Assembly (NCBI GenBank): GCA_943737045.1
Contig: CALSFV010000234.1
Span: forward strand, 186,001-250,000
Direction of reading: 5' to 3'
Length of the DNA: 64,000 nt
Origin: Parapristionchus giblindavisi
Lineage: Eukaryota > Nematoda > Chromadorea > Rhabditida > Diplogasteridae
Both the position numbers and the translations under genes were made by a program. A model generated the notes under the pieces. The model ran no database searches, had not been told where the DNA came from, and was given only the letters and a program-made list of their open reading frames with translations. Below, piece after piece: positions 54,166-64,000 of the stretch; the stretch's first letter is position 1; the number at the start of each line of letters is the position of its first letter.

Positions 54166-54760
54166 GGAGGGAAAGGAAGAGGAAGTGGGAGGGGATCGAT
54201 AGAGTATTTCTGTGTTTAGCAAAAAAATACAAGTATTTTATACGAACAATAGTCTGTGACCGACTAGGACGGGTCACATTTGTTGCAACCATCCGCTGAG
54301 ATTAGTGTTCAATACGACATGCCAGTGGTCGACTATGAAGAGTTGCACGAATTGCACGACTAACGCACGAATGCGGAAGACTAATACACTTGCTGCTGTA
54401 GTATGGAACACAGAGTTAAGCTGACTTACAATAGAAAGTGCGACCACTGAACAAAAACTCTCTCGAATTAGTTTCTCGCTTTTATGGCTTTCAAATATAT
54501 GTATAAAAAAAGCTTCAAGTAACACCCCCCCCCCCTGACGGCTGTCTACTTCATTTGTTTTGAAAATTTTCCAAAAGTTCGACAACTGCAACTTTTGATG
54601 GAGACGGATGCGGAAAAAAATCAGCGCTTTAGATAGAAATATTCTTTGAGAGGGACATTTTATTGGTTTTTAAAGTGTTTGAACAGATAGATGAAACAAG
54701 GCTCCATACATTGTGAAGAATGTGCATCTTGATCGCCCCCCCCCCTGTTCCGTTTGTATC

Positions 54761-54833
54761 GCTTCCGTGGCGCAATCGGCAGCGCGTTCGGCTGTTAACC
54801 GAAAGGTCGGTGGTTCGAACCCACCCGGGAGCG
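54761..54833 (+). tRNA. tRNA-Asn (anticodon GTT)
   Basis: 73 nt. Acceptor GCTTCCG pairs with CGGGAGC; D arm GCGC..GCGC; anticodon loop CTGTTAA inside TTCGG/CCGAA; T arm GGTGG/CCACC around TTCGAAC; discriminator G. A T-run from 54839 is the pol III terminator. The D loop looks one base shorter than usual for tRNA-Asn. It is surrounded by unique sequence rather than by a MITE. Confidence 0.92.
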
Positions 54834-54839
54834 TAAACT

Positions 54840-55700
54840 TTTTTGTTTTTTCTTCCTTTTAAGGATATATTAAAATAACAATAATGTTTGATAGATTCGA
54901 AAAAAACTTTCATGACTTACATTGTAATATTTTTGGGCCACGATATGGAGAGACGCCTTCGTCAAGATAGTTTCATACAAATTGCAAGACCGGACTCCTT
55001 GGAGAACCCTAATTGCGACACAGCTGAAATAACATCCCGATCTGCTGATAAAGTTAATTTGATGTAATGTGTAACATGATGCACCACTCACGGCACTCAA
55101 TAGAAGTGTAGTCCATTGCATGTATGCCAGAACTAGATACGAAATTTACACACTGCAAAACGGACGTGGGTGCATATCGCGAGAATACGGCGTACTAACG
55201 CTTCGCAAATGAACCACCGAATTTGATACAATGGGTCCGTCAAATCTGTCAAAGTTATTGTCGAACTTTCGAACAAAACTGTATTTCGATGACAGATTGT
55301 CCATCCAACGGTGTGCAATTCCGTTTACCTAACTCTCGCGTAACCGATTTTTGTAGTATGATTTTAACAATTACGAAGCTGTGCTACTTTTCGAGCTACT
55401 TTTACAATCACAAAATTAACACTACTTTTCACTTTTCCATCAACTTTTACACGATTTTAAACCCACATTAAAATGCTCATCTACAAAACGAACAATCTCT
55501 TTCGCTGCAACTTTCCTTTTTTTCTTTTCCTCGCAACTTTCAATCGAAAAAGTCTCCGATGGGCCAGAGAGCATTGAATTTGAGAGATTTACGGAAACTG
55601 TAGGGAACCTTTCGGACGAAAGTTCGGAAACAAGTTTGGATTGACCGAATTTCATTTACAGAATCTTTGGCGAACCCTAATGGCGACTAGCTGAAAAAGT
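54840..55700. other. Stretch with short shared motifs
   Basis: GAGAACCCTAATTGCGACACAGCTGA (54999) and GCGAACCCTAATGGCGACTAGCTGA (55662) match 3823-3847, suggesting ends of a dispersed element. A short ORF at 55223 shows no domain. Confidence 0.35.
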
Positions 55701-56340
55701 TGTTTGAATGTAATGGAAACATTGATGACATCAGGAAACATCAGGAAACATCAGGAAACATCCGATGACATCAGGAAACGGAAGGAGGCCCAAGCACGAC
55801 ATGCAGCGACCATGGGAAGGAGCATTGTGAAGTCCTTGCTTAATCTCCAGTCCTCTAAGAAACGTCTCTTAGTTCCTGATCCATCGACCGGAGCACTCTC
55901 CCAAGATGCAACGACGACAGCTGTTAAGCGCTTCTATGAGGACCTCTACTCTCCTGCAGTCCAGCTTCCGCTCGCCATGCCCTCAAGGACACTTGATACA
56001 GTTCCACCCTTCCTTCCCGATGAGACCCTGCACGCGATGTCTCTCCTCAAATGCGGTCACTCCCCAGGATCGGATGGAATTCTCCCCGAGATGCTCTACC
56101 ATGCAAGGGACTACCTCGCTCCTATGATTGCGGATCTTCTGAATCGTCTTGTAGCTGGAGATCCCGTTCCCGATAATCTAGCTGAAGCGGTTGTCTCCCT
56201 CTTATACAAGAAAGGAGACCCATCTGATGTCGGAAACTTCCGCCCCATCTCTCTCCTTACAGTCACTCTTAAGACGATGACGAGATGTATCTTGAAACGA
56301 TTCGAGGCAGCACTAGAGGAGACAGAATCATCAACCCAAA

Positions 56341-56579
56341 CCGGTTTCCGGAGCGGGCACAGCACGCTCGACAACCCACACGCCATTAAGCAAGTAGCAG
56401 AAAGAACCTTCGAGTACGGAATTCCCCTCTACCTCGCTTTTGTAGACTTCAAGAAGGCCAGTCGTTATGGATTAGCACTGGACCGGTTTCCGGAGCGGGC
56501 ACAGCACGCTCGACAACCCACACGCCATTAAGCAAGTAGCAGAAAGAACCTTCGAGTACGGAATTCCCCTCTACCTCGC
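56341..56579 (+). repeat. 144-bp direct duplication inside the RT
   Basis: The block starting CCGGTTTCCGGAGCGGGCAC occurs at 56340 and again at 56484, joined by AGTCGTTATGGATTAGCACT, which itself resembles the downstream array unit. Confidence 0.85.
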
Positions 56580-56625
56580 ACTTCAAGAAGGCCTTTGATA
56601 GTGTGGAATGGAGTGCAGTTTGGCA

Positions 56626-57545
56626 GTCGTTATGGATAGCTGGATGTCACCCAACCCTCGTCCATCTTCTTCGTTATGGATAGCTGGATGTCACCCAACC
56701 CTCGTCCATCTTCTTCGTTATGGATAGCTGGATGTCACCCAACCCTCGTCCATCTTCTTCGTTATGGATAGCTGGATGTCACCCAACCCTCGTCCATCTT
56801 CTTCGTTATGGATTCGTCCATCTTCTTCGTTATGGATAGCTGGATGTCACCCAACCCTCGTCCATCTTCTTCGTTATGGATAGCTGGATGTCACCCAACC
56901 CTCGTCCATCTTCTTCGTTATGGATAGCTGGATGTCACCCAACCCTCGTCCATCTTCTTCGTTATGGATAGCTGGATGTCACCCAACCCTCGTCCATCTT
57001 CTTCGTTATGGATAGCTGGATGTCACCCAACCCTCGTCCATCTTCTTCGTTATGGATAGCTGGATGTCACCCAACCCTCGTCCATCTTCTTCGTTATGGA
57101 TAGCTGGTCACCGTTATGGATAGCTGGATGTCACCCAACCCTCGTCCATCTTCTTCGTTATGGATAGCTGGATGTCACCCAACCCTCGTCCATCTTCTTC
57201 GTTATGGATAGCTGGATGTCACCCAACCCTCGTCCATCTTCTTCGTTATGGATAGCTGGATGTCACCCAACCCTCGTCCATCTTCTTCGTTATGGATAGC
57301 TGGATGTCACCCAACCCTCGTCCATCTTCTTCGTTATGGATAGCTGGATGTCACCCAACCCTCGTCCATCTTCTTCGTTATGGATAGCTGGATGTCACCC
57401 AACCCTCGTCCATCTTCTTCGTTATGGATAGCTGGATGTCACCCAACCCTCGTCCATCTTCTTCGTTATGGATAGCTGGATGTCACCCAACCCTCGTCCA
57501 TCTTCTTCGTTATGGATAGCTGGATGTCACCCAACCCTCGTCCAT
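56626..57545 (+). repeat. 44-bp minisatellite inside the RT
   Basis: About 20 units of GTTATGGATAGCTGGATGTC plus ACCCAACCCTCGTCCATCTTCTTC. One unit encodes the RT stretch LWIAGCHPTLVHLL; because 44 is not a multiple of 3 the array rotates through all frames. Truncated units near 56815 and 57105. Confidence 0.95.
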
Positions 57546-58479
57546 CTACGAGTCATCGTCAACCCTCATCCGAGTCAATGAAGATTTGGTTCCAGTCACC
57601 GTTCGAAGAGGAGTCCGCCAAGGCGATACTCTATCTCCTCGCCTCTTCAACGTGGTTCTTCGTTCGGCTATGGATGACATCGACTGGGGAAGCGACGGGA
57701 TCCGGATCGATGGGAGACACCTCACACATCTCGAGTATGCCGATGATGTCGCTCTTATCGCGAAGTCTCGACCGGAATTAGAGCGAATGTTGAAGAAACT
57801 GATGGAAGCTTGCAGTAGAGTTGGACTAGAAGTTAACGCATCTAAGACCAATCTGCTCACTTCATGCATCAATACCCGAGCCCCAATCGTCATCGGAAAT
57901 CTGACGTTCAAATTCACCGAATCTGCCACCTATCTTGGAGGAAGAATCTCCCTTCCCCTTGATCACACGGATGAAATCGAACACCGGATCAGACTCGGCT
58001 GGTTTGCATTTAGTAAGCTTTCCAGTCTCCTCTCATCTCGCCTTTTGCCCATGAAGATTAAAAGACGACTCTTCGAGAGCTGCATCACCTCTACCGTACT
58101 CTACGGCAGCGAGGTATGGGCCTTACGATCGAGTGACAAGGAACGACTGAGTGTGACCCAGAGAAAGATGGAGAGGAAGATAGTAGGAGTAACCCTAAGG
58201 GAGCGATGGAGAAATGAGCGGATACGAGAGATTACCAAGCTACGCGATTGGGTCCAAGAAGGATTGAAACGCAAGGCACGCTGGGCACTCAAAGTGCGGG
58301 ATATGGACACGGAACATTGGAGTCGTGCGACAACACTATTGACGCCCTACAACTGGACACGCCCCCCGGGAAAGCCACGAGTTCGATGGAGAGACGATCT
58401 GAAGCGAGCCATCGGCGTTAATTGGTGGAATGCAACCCGTGCTGAATACCAGCGACTCATCCCCATCTGAGCATTAATG

Positions 58480-58984
58480 CCTGACATGATAAAGAAATTG
58501 AAATTAATTGAAATTAATGGAAAATAAAGGTGAAATGTTTGAAATTGAAAAAAAAACTTTGTTTGAATACCCATTTGCTATTTTCATATTATAGACTTTC
58601 CATCAGCACATTACAGCCAAAATAACTCAAAAAATTTATAACTTCCATGTAATTGAGTGATAAACGAATTATAGTAAAAGAGTCTCATTTTAAGAATGCC
58701 TACAAATAACGTCAGAAAAACCTGATTTAGCGATCGATATCGAAGCATGAATACAATGGATACTTTTGTGCAGTCCAGAGAAAAAAGGACCTGAAGGCAA
58801 ATATAAGTCAGCAAACAAAAAAGCTATAAAAAAACCAAGTCAACAAAAAAAACTAATAAACTAAATACTTATAAGTTAATAAATAAATTATTAATTATTA
58901 CTTAATCTAATCTAATACATGCTGTAATCTTTATTTTTGTATACAATGAACTGCATTTTCTATAATAACATAATATACTTAAAT
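58480..58984. other. AT-rich spacer
   Basis: Retroelement tail then AT-rich sequence; no gene seen. Confidence 0.35.
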
Positions 58985-59096
58985 TCACACCGGTGCTAAT
59001 TTTACGCTCCGCTCTGGCAAAGCTCTCTCGTATTCGAAAGAAAGTGAGAGAGCGTTGCCGGAGCGGAGAGTTTCAAAGCAGCTCGGGTGTGCCTTT
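58985..59096. mobile_element. AGGCACACC-type MITE
   Basis: CTCCGCTCTGGCAAAGCTCTC / GAGAGCGTTGCCGGAGCGGAGAG arms; right end GGGTGTGCCTTT intact, left end decayed. Confidence 0.7.
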
Positions 59097-59255
59097 GAAG
59101 CACACGAGTATGATATGTACCTACGATCAATGATTTTCTTTCAACTCTGTCATTAAATTGAAACCTTCTGCACTTAGTGCTGATAAGATAAATGAATTGA
59201 ATTGAATTGAATTAAATTGAAAGATGCGATAAATATTTAATATTATTATTATTAC

Positions 59256-59372
59256 CGAATATGAATATCGTAGTATGAACAGGATCGATGGAGGCATCCA
59301 GGTCAAGTCAAACACAAACGCAAATGCAAAGAGAGCAGTAGGAAATGCCCAGAAGAACAACACTCTGATAAG
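59256..59372 (-). pseudogene. Orphan exon of a polytopic membrane protein
   Basis: 117 nt, 39 open codons: LIRVLFFWAFPTALFAFAF, VFDLTWMPPSILFILRYSYS, donor GTAATA. Same length and about 80% identical residues to the exon at 62956-63072, but the acceptor TTAG is replaced by TTGTG, and a foldback element starts 10 bp upstream. No other exon of the gene is found nearby. Confidence 0.65.
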
Positions 59373-59382
59373 CACAAATATA

Positions 59383-60328
59383 TAGGACAGTGCATTTGAA
59401 AATTTTTTGCAATATCCACTCGGCAGCGCATTTTGGCCATGCTTTAGTATTTCAAAAGAGACAAAACCAGATCTTGCATGTTAGAGAAAGAACTGCCGTC
59501 TTTCTGATTGGAAACGCCATATATAAAGTATGTTCTGCAGTAAAAAAAAAACAAATCTCATGTGTTTTTTCCAGTTCGATTTGAAAATGGTAATAGAATT
59601 CAAGACTTGTCAAAGCGTAATATATAAATCAATTTTTATGCAATTCAAGTGACACATTGATTTTGCCCAGTTCTTGTAGTGCACCAACCCACCATTTCTT
59701 TCATTTTGCCCTGTTCTTGCAGAGCAAGACCTCGCCATTTCCTTCATTTTGCCCTGTTCTTGCTGTGCAAGACCTCGCCATTTCCTCATTTTGCCCTGAT
59801 CTTGCATTACAAGAACTGGGCAAAACGAAGAGGCGAGTCTCCAGGGAGGAGCCCTTCATTTTGCAATCTGCCTGGATAGTAGATGGGAGATTTTGCCCAG
59901 TTCTTGCACTGCAAAAAAGGGCAAAATGAAGGGCTGCAAAACGATGGGGCGCCTGGAGACTCGCCCCATCGTTTTGTCCATTTCTTGTAATGCAAGAACA
60001 GGACAAAATGAAGGAAATGGCGAGGTCTTGCACGGAAAGAACGGGGCAAAATGAAATAAATGGTGGGTTCTTGCGCTGCAAGTACTGGGCAAAAAGAAAT
60101 TCCTTGTTCTTATAAAATTTAAATTGTCAGTAGGATCGGTATTTTGACAAATAAAACACAAAAATTCAAGAGGTGTAAAATTATGGGTTTTCTCATTTCT
60201 TGACACATTAAACCCAAAGCCCTCTATGTCGGCCTCACTTTTTCAATCGCGGGTTGAGGCAATCAAGAAAAACGATGTTTTATGACATCCAAGTAGATAT
60301 TGCAAAAATTTTCAAATTCACTGTCCTA
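59383..60328. mobile_element. 0.95 kb foldback element, second copy of the TAGGACAGTG family
   Basis: Termini TAGGACAGTGCATTTG and AAATTCACTGTCCTA. Interior with CCCAGTTCTTG/CAAGAACTGGG and CCTGTTCTTGC motifs in opposed orientation (59660-60090), lacking the GC-rich arms of the 42632 copy. Confidence 0.9.
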
Positions 60329-60449
60329 TATATTCTGTGCAAGTTAATATTTCGTTTAATAAAAAAATCAGATCGTTTGAAGGCTTTTCGTTTTTCGAAG
60401 TTCCCAATTTTCAATTTATCATTTGGAAACAGGGAAATCAATTTGCTTA

Positions 60450-61274
60450 TTATTTGCTTTCAATGCTCTGCAAACTATCACAATTTGTTCGAGCCTCTCT
60501 TTTCTCCGCTCGCGTACTGCTGCCTCTGGATGTGGATGGGGGCGGCGCCGCTGCTGGAGGGGGCGTGCCTTCAACAGCTGGAGGCGGTGTCTCGACTACG
60601 GTACTGGGCGGAGCTTGGGCAGATCGAGGGACTGATGATGATCGAGAGGGCGGAGTTGTCACATCCACGGATGCGTCCGAGTGATCTCGTCGCTGAATAG
60701 AAAAATGACATTTTTTTTTAAATACCGTCAACAATTAAAGAAGGGGACCCACGAGTTTTTTCGTGACTAAACTGGCCGGGCAGAACTATAGATCACATCT
60801 CCTTGTATAGAAAATCAATTTTCTCTAAAATTTTAGAAGCCCCGGAATACCGTAATTCGGGCTTAAAGTTCATTTATATGCCCAGGGAAAGGTGCGAGTT
60901 TTTGAAATTGAAGCACAAATATATAGAAAATTGCAAACGGGAATCGAACCCGACGCGTTCAACAAGTCAAATCTAATAGAGAACAGAATGTTCCTATGTC
61001 CCACGTTCTTCATGTCAATAGCGCAGCCCAAATCTCGTGGGTCCCCTTCTTTAATATAGAAATAGGTCATAGTTAAACATGCAAATGTACTCATGAAGTT
61101 AGACATTAGTGAATGAAAAGTAGTTTTTAGTAGAGGCGAGATTCACTGTTTCGGCCATACGTTCTAGACAGTGAACCTCTTCCCAATGGGGTTGGTCATC
61201 TTCTTCAATTAGCTTTTCGTTGTCATATGTGCTAGCAACTCTCATGTCGATTGGATGCTCGTAACAATGGCACC
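60450..61274 (-). CDS. Pro/Ser-rich C-terminal exon plus an upstream exon, unknown protein
   Basis: Minus-strand model of two exons: 61147-61274 (acceptor TACGAG, donor GTGAAT) and 60450-60692 (acceptor TCTATTCAG, stop TAA), phase 0. The first reads CHCYEHPIDMRVAS, YDNEKLIEEDDQPHWEEV, HCLERMAET; the second RRDHSDASVDVTTPPSRS, SAQAPPSTVVETPPPAVE, GTPPPAAAPPPSTSRGSS, then a charged tail with TNCDSLQSIESK. The proline-rich tail is low complexity, likely disordered. Upstream exons are not identified, so the N-terminus is unknown. The intron holds a complete MITE (60735-61054). An antisense ORF covers the same bases but has no splice support. Confidence 0.5.
60735..61054. mobile_element. 320-bp MITE with TTAA flanks and a tRNA-like interior (-)
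   Basis: TTAA + AGAAGGGGACCCACGAG ... CTCGTGGGTCCCCTTCT + TTAA. On the minus strand an A-box-like TGGGCTGCGCTATTGAC and a B-box GGGTTCGATTCCCG. Different arms from the 50174 family. Confidence 0.85.
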
Positions 61275-61422
61275 CTCGTATAACAGAAAATATAGTTTTG
61301 GAAGTGATAATCAATCACCCACCCCCCATTGCTCATATTAAATTATTGTTCTATTGTTGAGTGATTGCGCAGCTGCTAGTCTAGGATTGTGAGTAGAAAT
61401 AATGTGGACAGGAGTGAGCGAT

Positions 61423-61442
61423 ACACACACACACACACACAC
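61423..61442. repeat. (AC)n microsatellite
   Basis: Ten AC dinucleotides. Confidence 0.9.
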
Positions 61443-61516
61443 AAATAATCAGGTAAACTGTGATGTCATGATTCCCAGAATAATTTCAGAATAAGAATAT
61501 AATCGATGCACTACTA

Positions 61517-61845
61517 CACACAGTGAAAACAAACCACCGCAGCTGTGACGTAGAGAGCACAAACTCTGTGGTGTGTTATTCATAAAACTTACTGGTGATA
61601 CCGTATTTTCGTTTTACAATTTTGTCTATGTGTAGTGAGGCAATATTCAAGTTTTCTCGAACAAAGGAACATTGACTCTGGTATTTCAAAACTTAAAGTC
61701 TACTTAAAGTAAACTTCAAGTGAATGGCGTCATTTTTCAACGAAAATCATGCCAAAATATTACGTTTTCACAATCCTAACTAATTGTAAGCTAGTAAATT
61801 AATAAGGAAAAAATCAGTACAGACGTTGTTTTTTTTCTGTGTGTG
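61517..61845. mobile_element. CACACAG-terminus MITE with a half-copy of another MITE inside
   Basis: CACACAGTGAAAAC ... TTTTTTCTGTGTGTG termini. At 61674-61732 one arm of the TA-flanked MITE of 22988-23194 (CTCTGGTATTTCAAAACTT...) is embedded. Confidence 0.6.
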
Positions 61846-61849
61846 AGGT

Positions 61850-62167
61850 ATAATATTACTGTTCATATACTTATTGTTCTTATTCTTTATTCCACCATAA
61901 TATTCAAATCAGAAGATAAAGAATGAGAGGATCGAAGGATGCCCATTGCAAAGACATCGATAGATTTTCATTTATTGTTCATATAGGATATGCAAAAGTA
62001 TAAAACTATTTTGACTTCCATCAATACATTTCAAACTCCTTTTTTTTAAAAATCTTATTCTACTTTTTAAATTATTTTGCTCTGTGGTGGTTATTGAATA
62101 ATACAGTTGTTATCCAAATTGGTGTTCTTCATTGTCAGACAAATACTTCGTTGCACAACATTGTAGA
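61850..62167. other. AT-rich spacer
   Basis: No gene or repeat assigned. Confidence 0.3.
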
Positions 62168-62398
62168 CCATCAAGATATACACGATGAACCGATGAAAAG
62201 AAGAAAGAATTGAGCCTCCTCGATCTATGTTGGAGCCCTTTCCATGACCCATCGCACCAGTGTGCGAATGTGATATAATAATCTTTATCACATCTGCACA
62301 TTGGTGCGGTGGGTCATGACGGGGGGTTCTTCATAGATTAATGGGTTACAATTCTTTCTTCTATTCATCGGTTCATCGTTCGTGTATATCTTGATGGT
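62168..62398. repeat. Imperfect palindrome of about 230 bp
   Basis: Arms ACCATCAAGATATACACGA and CGTGTATATCTTGATGG, inner GATGAACCGATG / CATCGGTTCATC and GACCCATCGCACCA / TGGTGCGGTGGGTC. Termini of a known type are not visible. Confidence 0.75.
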
Positions 62399-62554
62399 TT
62401 TTCAACATCTGCGCTTACTACGAAGTAGAATCCAGAAAATAATCCATTAGAAATAGAAGATATTAATAGAATAATAATCCATTAGAATGTGATATAGATT
62501 ATTATTATTATTTACAAGATTATGGGAGCGTTATTAATGCATTGTATTATAACT

Positions 62555-63072
62555 TTAATTCTGCTTTGACGGAACAGAACTGAAGCGACTGATATTCAGC
62601 TTTCGCATAACCTGAAACAGATTTACATTAAAACCTCTAAGAGCAAAGCGGATAACCCCGAGCTGTGATCGATTTCTGATAACCATTACGCTCGATATTT
62701 CCGTGCCGATCAGCGATAATAGAATCTGAATACAATTGTTGAGTTGTCGTTACTATTTGTGGTGCGCCACACCATAAGCAGCGGAACGCACGTTCCACTC
62801 TTCAATCCCACTCTTTCCTCTTTCAAACACCTCAATCAAACCCGTCTGGGATTCGCCGCGCTCCTGGGGGCATCCGTAATCTCTCTTTCACCCTTAGTGT
62901 ACGCTCTGAACTAACGTGGCATGATCTTTGCTGTGTATCAAATAAATAAATATACCGAAAATGAGTATCGTAGTATGAACAGGATTGATGGTGGCATCCA
63001 GGTCAAGTCAAATACAAACGTAAGTCCAAAGAGAACCATGGGTAAAGCCCAGAAAAACAGCACTCCGATCAG
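62555..63072 (-). CDS. 3' exons of a polytopic membrane protein
   Basis: Minus strand: exon 62956-63072 (acceptor AATTTTAG, donor GTATAT, 39 codons) and last exon 62555-62611 (acceptor TGTTTCAG, 18 codons plus TAA), both phase 0. The first encodes two hydrophobic stretches split by DLTWMPP (LIGVLFFWALPMVLFGL, then PPSILFILRYSFS); the last a basic cytosolic tail (VMRKLNISRFSSVPSKQN). The shape fits the last helix and tail of a multi-pass protein such as a serpentine receptor, but the family cannot be named from this much. 5' exons would lie to the right of 63080 and are not found. A near-identical exon lies alone at 59256-59372. Confidence 0.6.
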
Positions 63073-63079
63073 CTAAAAT

Positions 63080-64000
63080 TTCATCATTATAATAATAGAT
63101 AAAATGGATGGGTTTTCAGAAAATCTTTTAAGAAGAAGACCCTTGAGTTGGCATGACACACTCCCGCAACGATTAACACGATCTATCATGTTTAGACACC
63201 GGCTCAGTAAGATTCGAGGGTTGAGCCAGTGACCCCGGTCATCGATCTCACCGATTGGGCTCAAATTTTTTGTATGGATACCCCCAAGGTTGTTCACCCA
63301 ATTTTGAGTAACACGTAAGTAAAATATTTTTTGTGCACAAAGTGATTATGCCTATATTGTAGAACGCAAAAATCCATACTTACTATGTTGTTTCACGAAA
63401 AAAAATTGTAGACCCCCATAAAAAAATTGTAGAATAAGGACTCGAAAATGGTCTCGAAAAAAAGTTGTCGGATCATTGCCATGTTTATACTCATTTTATA
63501 GAACTCGTCGAGTTCTTCATTTCTTATGATGGTCGTATTCTATTAAAGTCGTTTGTTCTTAAGATACAAGCAATCTAAACGATTAGGATCCAGTAAATCT
63601 TAATTCATGTATTTCTCTTGTACATGAGTTGCAGAGAAAACGTTCAACATGAAAGTTTTTCTACTCGACGAGCTTTTCAATATGAGTGCAAACACGAGGG
63701 GTTTTGAAAACAAAAATATTTTCGGGTCATCTTCAGGCCCATTTTTCTCAAAATAGGTATCTTTCGATTTTTTTAATTTTTTCACTTATTCGACGCGGAA
63801 TATTTTGCTCTATAAGGCGAGGCAAAAAATGGACTGCACTTTTTTGTTTTAAAATTTTAATTAATTTTAGAATGTTTTAATAAGGTAAAAAATCAGTTTG
63901 CGATCGGATCTCCGGACCGTCGTATATCCAGTTTTTGTTGTCTATTTATACTTATAATTAATCGACACTAACATTGGTCCTAGGTCGCTCCATCTTTTTT
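63080..64000. other. Window edge: foldback-like fragment and unassigned sequence
   Basis: 63197-63290 (CACCGGCTCAGTAAGATTCGA, TGGGCTCAAA) resembles the outer end of the 5.4 kb foldback arm. 63360-64000 shows nothing recognised. Confidence 0.4.

Larger units (their letters stand above)
55704..58470 (+). pseudogene. RTE-like non-LTR retrotransposon, 5'-truncated and internally broken
   Basis: Two open parts of one reverse transcriptase. 55780-56460: GHSPGSDGILPEML, NFRPISLLTVTLKTM, TGFRSGHSTLDN, FVDFKKA. 57545-58470: VRRGVRQGDTLSPRLFN, LEYADDVALIA (catalytic YADD), LGGRISL, ending RLIPI with stop. The endonuclease is missing; the 5' junction has three ACATCAGGAA repeats. The middle (motif A region) is disrupted by a 144-bp duplication and by the 44-bp array, so it is dead. 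3' tail AAATTGAAATTAATTG repeats. Confidence 0.9.

Noticed and set aside
57546..57929. Minus ORF of 127 codons within the retroelement
   Set aside because: Antisense shadow of the RT with its YADD motif.
60254..60700. 148-codon plus ORF over the Pro-rich exon
   Set aside because: The minus frame has a good acceptor (TCTATTCAG) and a consistent Pro/Ser composition; the plus frame has no signal.

Overview
The window reads as a repeat-rich stretch of a nematode chromosome. Introns are short (about 45-175 bp in most models) with TTTTCAG-type acceptors, there is a casein-kinase-1/TTBK-like kinase of the kind expanded in nematodes, and intronic GATCAAA/TTTGATC runs recur. A diplogastrid (Pristionchus-like) worm is my best inference; I could not check it. 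Most of the sequence is mobile DNA, and host genes are small and scattered.

Layout. 0-2.2 kb: a type II membrane protein with a long Thr/Pro mucin-like repeat domain (+). 3.9-5.3 kb: a CK1/TTBK-like kinase (-), whose 5' end abuts a 2.2 kb foldback palindrome (5.43-7.69 kb). 8.1-13.2 kb: a 22-bp minisatellite split by a very young Ty3/gypsy LTR element (8682-12608) with identical 235-bp LTRs, a 5-bp target duplication and two internal deletions. 14.6-18.3 kb: several miniature inverted-repeat elements and a two-exon gene for a secreted six-cysteine peptide (15690-16120, +).

17.5-48.7 kb: a field of diverged copies of one macro-repeat (about 4-5 kb net). It has been reshuffled into large inverted duplications and loaded with BEL/Pao fragments (three copies), mariner copies, a 302-bp tandem satellite, a TA-flanked MITE and two larger inverted-repeat elements. 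A small host gene (26892-27683) lies inside it with an inverted broken copy (28755-29757) and at least three terminal-exon fragments.

48.7-64 kb: a two-exon cysteine-containing gene model (48776-49606, +), tRNA-like MITEs, a nested foldback/hAT pair, a two-exon secreted proline-rich peptide (53008-53196, -), tRNA-Asn (54761-54833, +), an RTE-like non-LTR retrotransposon torn by a 44-bp minisatellite, a Pro-rich protein (60450-61274, -), and the 3' exons of a polytopic membrane protein (62555-63072, -) with a paralogous orphan exon at 59256-59372.

No prokaryote-type operon or defence system is present. The most unusual signals are the two small secreted peptides, comparisons of filled and empty transposon insertion sites inside one window, the trans-mobilisable young LTR element, and a conserved hairpin module carrying hammerhead-ribozyme-like core motifs.
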